This document shows, one piece after another, positions 6,151 through 9,166 of a stretch of 9,166 bases of DNA. The stretch's first letter is position 1. Each line of letters starts with the position of its first letter. This DNA comes from an uncultured Oscillospiraceae bacterium (GTDB taxonomy: Bacteria; Bacillota; Clostridia; Oscillospirales; Ruminococcaceae). Below the pieces are notes generated by a model. The model did not search any database, was not told the DNA's origin, and saw nothing but the letters and a program-made list of their open reading frames with translations. The stretch lies in NCBI GenBank assembly GCA_910578965.1, contig CAJTSP010000105.1, positions 1 to 9,166 on the forward strand. The letters are read 5' to 3'. A program made the translations under genes and the position numbers.

Positions 6151-6948
6151 ATGGGCTTTTTCCCCAATTACGACCGCGCCCCCGAGCAGCCCCTGCCCAA
6201 AAAGCGCGGGCTGGCCCGGCTGTTTGAGCTGCTGGGCCGGGATTGGTGGGATTTTTTCCGCGCCGGGTTGCTGGCGCTCTTGGGCGCGCTGCCCTTTTTG
6301 CTGCTGCTGGGCCTTGCGCTGGCAAGCCACGCGCTGGTGTTTGCGCTGGCGGCCGGCCTTGCGGGCGGGGCGCTGGCCGGCCCGCAGCTGTGCGGCCTGG
6401 CCGACACCATCCTGCGGGCCTTGCGGGACGAGCCGGGCTTTTGGTGGCACACCTACCGCCGCGCCTGGAAGCGCAACGCCAAGGAGGCGCTTTTGCCCGG
6501 GGCCGTGCTGGGGGTGCTGCTTGCTTTGCAGCTGTTTTTTATCCTGCACGCGGGGGCGCTGGGCATCGCCGGCGTAACCGGCGGGATGCTGGTGGCCGGG
6601 CTGGTGGTTACCCTTAGCCTTTCGCTTTACGTCTGGCCCCAGGTGGCTTTGATGGAGCTGCCCCTTTGGCAGCTTTTTAAAAACGCGGCGCTTTTGTTTT
6701 TGGCCCAGCTGCCCCGCAGTTTGAGCGGGCTTGCCTGCCTTGGGGTATACGGGTTTTTGGTGCTGCGGTTTTTCCCCCTTTCGGCAACCCTTTTGCCCCT
6801 TGTAAACCTCTGGCTGCCGGCGGTGCCGGCGCTGGTGCTGATCTACCCGGGGCTGGACCAGAGCTTTTCGATCGAGGAGACCCTGGCCCGGCGGGCCGCC
6901 GGCGAACCGGAGGGACCCCAAAAGGGCGAAGAGCCCGGGCAGGGATAA
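6151..6948 (+). CDS. DUF624 (YesL-like) integral membrane protein
   Basis: A 265-residue protein with about six hydrophobic segments: roughly 37-58, 60-80, 113-135, 143-163, 177-204 and 207-232. The N-terminus has two lysines and an arginine before the first segment; the C-terminus is a polar Glu/Gly/Pro tail. Between segments 2 and 3 it has FWWHTYRRAWKRNAKEA (97-113), and after segment 4 YVWPQVALMELPLWQLFKNA (160-179). Both resemble the aromatic and basic loops of DUF624, the family of B. subtilis YesL, which is common beside sugar ABC transporters in Firmicutes. The biochemical function of that family is unknown to me. The ATG at 6151 has an excellent AAGGAGG site at 7 nt spacing, which rules out the upstream in-frame ATG at 6112. 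msmK lies 346 bp downstream, consistent with a role around sugar uptake, but this is association only. Confidence 0.8.
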   Translation: MGFFPNYDRAPEQPLPKKRGLARLFELLGRDWWDFFRAGLLALLGALPFLLLLGLALASHALVFALAAGLAGGALAGPQLCGLADTILRALRDEPGFWWHTYRRAWKRNAKEALLPGAVLGVLLALQLFFILHAGALGIAGVTGGMLVAGLVVTLSLSLYVWPQVALMELPLWQLFKNAALLFLAQLPRSLSGLACLGVYGFLVLRFFPLSATLLPLVNLWLPAVPALVLIYPGLDQSFSIEETLARRAAGEPEGPQKGEEPGQG

Positions 6949-6969
6949 GCCTTTTTACCTGTTGGCATT

Positions 6970-6990
6970 GCGGCATATTTTTGCCGCTTT
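6970..6990 (+). terminator. Possible terminator of the DUF624 gene
   Basis: GCGGCA (6970-6975) and TGCCGC (6982-6987) form a perfect 6-bp stem with loop TATTTT, followed by only three T. It starts 21 nt after the stop codon. The short U-tract makes it weak. A second hairpin, CGCG-CCTTT/AAAGG-CGCG with one bulged A (7000-7022), follows. Confidence 0.4.
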
Positions 6991-7035
6991 CCCAAACCAC
7001 GCGACCTTTGCAAAAAGGCGCGGATAAAACTGCGG

Positions 7036-7157
7036 GTCTGCGCGCTACTCCATCGTTTTTAAGGCGGCTTTTAAAGGGCGCCGGTCCGGCGGGTTGCCGG
7101 AGGCCGGCCGGGGGCCGGGGCCTACAGGAAGGCCGCACAAAACGATAGCGCGCGGGC
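7036..7157 (+). ncRNA. Candidate structured RNA in the msmK leader
   Basis: Three stacked helices close the element. Helix 1 is 7036-7046 with 7147-7157 (11 bp). Helix 2 is 7052-7059 with 7139-7146 (8 bp, ATCGTTTT/AAAACGAT), separated from helix 1 by a one-sided 5-nt bulge, ACTCC. Helix 3 is 7064-7072 with 7128-7136 (9 bp) after a small internal loop. Inside, 7101-7109 pairs with 7113-7116 and 7119-7123 around a GGG loop with a 2-nt bulge, and 7086-7090 pairs with 7096-7100. Four pairs are G-U in the plus-strand sense and would be A-C mismatches on the other strand, so the RNA is probably plus-strand, the direction of msmK. I recognise no known riboswitch, T-box, SRP, 6S or RNase P signature. 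It may be a cis-regulatory leader or an independent small RNA; no confident promoter was found. Confidence 0.5.
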
Positions 7158-7294
7158 ACCGACAAAAGGAGGATAACCAAACCGCTTACGGCTTGCGGTG
7201 CGGCAGTGTGGAGACCTGTCGTAATGTTTTCGGGGGCCTGCCCCCCAAAATGAGGTGGGAATGGCGGAGGCCGTCCCATCAAAGCCGGTATGCC
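7158..7294 (+). promoter_or_regulatory. Distal msmK leader: orphan ribosome site and two hairpins
   Basis: AAAAGGAGG (7164-7172) is a near-perfect ribosome site just after the structured element, yet no ATG, GTG or TTG follows at usable distance. CGGCAG/CTGTCG (7201-7206/7216-7221) forms a stem with a plus-strand G-U pair. A second hairpin, TTTT-GGGGG/CCCCC-AAAA (7227-7236/7241-7250), has one C-C mismatch. A 9-codon frame, ATG at 7224 to TGA at 7253 (MFSGACPPK), overlaps it and has GGAG about 10 nt upstream. GGAGG at 7266-7270 sits in the loop of TGGGA/TCCCA (7256-7260/7274-7278). Confidence 0.4.
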
Positions 7295-8485
<1,191 letters not shown>

Positions 8486-8586
8486 GAGCCCACATTCACG
8501 GCCTTAAATCGTTGTCCGGCCGGGCCTCTTGCCGGCCTGCGGCGTTAAAAAATCTTGAAACCCGCCAAGGGTTCCCGCGGTTTTTT
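8486..8586 (+). terminator. msmK 3' region with candidate terminator at 8558-8586
   Basis: After the stop, GGCCGG/CCGGCC (8518-8523/8532-8537) forms a hairpin without a T-tract. Then AAACC(C)GC (8558-8565) pairs with GCGGTTT (8577-8583) with one bulge, merging into six T (8581-8586). A competing small stem is AACCC/GGGTT (8559-8563/8569-8573). It is imperfect but is the first plausible stop for msmK. Confidence 0.45.
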
Positions 8587-8685
8587 GCCTACAGGCCGCG
8601 CACCCCCTGTCCGTTCAGCGTTTTCGGCCATCAATGCGGGTCCTAAGCCGCACCTTCAGGCATCCCCGCTTTCTCCGGCAAGCGT
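8587..8685 (+). other. Gene-free stretch between two terminators
   Basis: No open frame or ribosome site is supported. Two small stems occur: ACAGG/CCTGT (8591-8595/8606-8610) and TGCGG/CCGCA (8635-8639/8648-8652). With the strong terminator that follows, it could be the body of a small RNA or simply the distal 3' end of the msmK message. No convincing promoter precedes it. Confidence 0.3.
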
Positions 8686-8730
8686 CCCGCGGGAAAGGAG
8701 CGTACCCCGCTCCTTCCCCGCGGGTTTTTT
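8686..8730 (+). terminator. Strong intrinsic terminator
   Basis: CCCGCGGGAAAGGAGCG (8686-8702) pairs with 8708-8724 over 17 positions with a single A-C mismatch, around loop TACCC. Six T follow immediately (8725-8730). It is the clearest terminator in the window. It closes the msmK unit about 200 nt after the stop codon, or ends whatever is transcribed from 8587 on. Confidence 0.9.
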
Positions 8731-8859
8731 ATGCCCAAGCCGCGGGCTGCCTTTCTGCCGGCGGCACAAAGCGCACCCTTGGCATAAGCCCGGCGCTCTG
8801 GAGGAGGGGGAGCTCTCGCCGGCTTTTGCAATCGGCATCTGTTTTTTTGTGCGTAGGGC
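8731..8859. other. Gene-free upstream region of the MATE gene
   Basis: The stretch between the strong terminator and the MATE promoter shows no family-like open frame. GGAGGAGGGGGAG around 8802 resembles a ribosome site but leads to no recognisable protein. T7 at 8842-8848 has no good stem before it. I see nothing else in it. Confidence 0.4.
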
Positions 8860-8889
8860 TTGTCACCGGCCCCCTGTTTTTGGTATATT
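8860..8889 (+). promoter_or_regulatory. Candidate sigma-A promoter for the MATE gene
   Basis: TTGTCA (8860-8865), 18-bp spacer, TATATT (8884-8889), each five of six to consensus. Initiation would be near 8896, giving a leader of about 35 nt that holds the ribosome site. An 8-bp inverted repeat, TTTGGTAT (8879-8886) and ATACCAAA (8908-8915), overlaps the -10 and the ribosome site, a placement that suits an operator. Confidence 0.65.
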
Positions 8890-8912
8890 AAGAAATAGTG
8901 TGCCTGCATACC

Positions 8913-8920
8913 AAAGGAGG
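8913..8920 (+). promoter_or_regulatory. Ribosome binding site fixing the TTG start of the MATE gene
   Basis: AAAGGAGG ends 10 nt before TTG at 8931. The first in-frame ATG (8979) has no such site, so TTG is the likely start. Confidence 0.75.
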
Positions 8921-8930
8921 GGATACCGTT

Positions 8931-9166
8931 TTGAACGACCTGCAAAACACACAGCGCGCCCCGCTAAGCGAAAACAAGATGGGGGTGCAGCCCATTGCCC
9001 CGCTGCTGCTGGGCATGGCGCTGCCCATGATGATGAGCATGCTGGTGCAGGCGCTGTACAATGTAGTGGATAGCATCTATGTAAGCCGGCTCAACGAGGC
9101 GGCGCTCACCGCCGTAAGTCTGGCCTTTCCGGTACAAAACCTGATGATCGCGGTGGGGGTTGGGAC
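8931..9166 (+). CDS. MATE-family multidrug efflux transporter, N-terminal part
   Basis: Seventy-eight codons are visible before the window ends. A polar N-terminus of about 20 residues (NDLQNTQRAPLSENKMG) is followed by PIAPLLLGMALPMMMSMLVQ and ALYNVVDSIYVSRLNEAALT, which is the first membrane segment and following loop typical of MATE (NorM/DinF/VmrA-like) proteins. AVSLAFPVQNLMIAVGVG begins the second segment. Full-length members have about 450 residues and 12 segments and export cationic drugs or metabolites by Na+ or H+ antiport; the substrate cannot be inferred here. The start is TTG at 8931, supported by AAAGGAGG at 10 nt spacing and a good promoter. A fallback ATG at 8979 would still keep the first segment. 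It is separated from msmK by a strong terminator, so it is an independent unit. Confidence 0.9.
   Translation, partial: MNDLQNTQRAPLSENKMGVQPIAPLLLGMALPMMMSMLVQALYNVVDSIYVSRLNEAALTAVSLAFPVQNLMIAVGVG

Noticed and set aside
7000..7290. Known housekeeping RNA (SRP, 6S, RNase P, tmRNA) or T-box in the msmK leader
   Set aside because: I looked for the SRP GGAA-loop motif, RNase P core motifs and the T-box AGGGUGGNACCGCG motif and found none; only an unassigned structure is claimed.

Overview
The window is strongly GC-rich chromosomal DNA with Firmicutes-type signals: GGAGG ribosome sites, sigma-A-like promoters and U-tailed hairpin terminators. Together with a Clostridia-style MsmK sugar ATPase and a DUF624 membrane protein, this suggests a high-GC gut Clostridia of the Oscillospiraceae/Ruminococcaceae kind (Gemmiger, Subdoligranulum or Faecalibacterium relatives). 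The assignment is by impression of the proteins and composition; no database was searched.

Layout, left to right. Positions 1-254 hold no gene but a dense run of perfect hairpins. Then come two minus-strand genes, each with its own candidate promoter: a GH36 alpha-galactosidase (255-2444) and an alpha-phosphoglucomutase (2905-4596). A divergent intergenic region (4597-4970) carries back-to-back promoters and strong hairpins in both leaders. The plus strand follows with a class I mannose-6-phosphate isomerase (4971-5924), a DUF624/YesL-like membrane protein (6151-6948), an MsmK/UgpC-type sugar-importer ATPase (7295-8485) behind an elaborately structured leader, and the first 78 codons of a MATE efflux transporter (from 8931, TTG start, cut by the window end).

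The genes fit carbohydrate use. The ATPase would energise one or more oligosaccharide importers whose permeases are not here. The alpha-galactosidase removes galactose from raffinose-family sugars or galactomannan fragments. ManA and phosphoglucomutase feed mannose-6-P and glucose-1-P into glycolysis. They look like separately transcribed units rather than one operon. The MATE gene appears unrelated.

The most unusual content is between the genes. Every long intergenic stretch carries strong RNA secondary structure. The best case is 7036-7157, upstream of msmK: about 28 nested base pairs whose G-U wobbles pair only in a plus-strand transcript. No CRISPR array, transposon, tRNA, rRNA or evident pseudogene was seen, and I recognise no complete novel multi-gene system.
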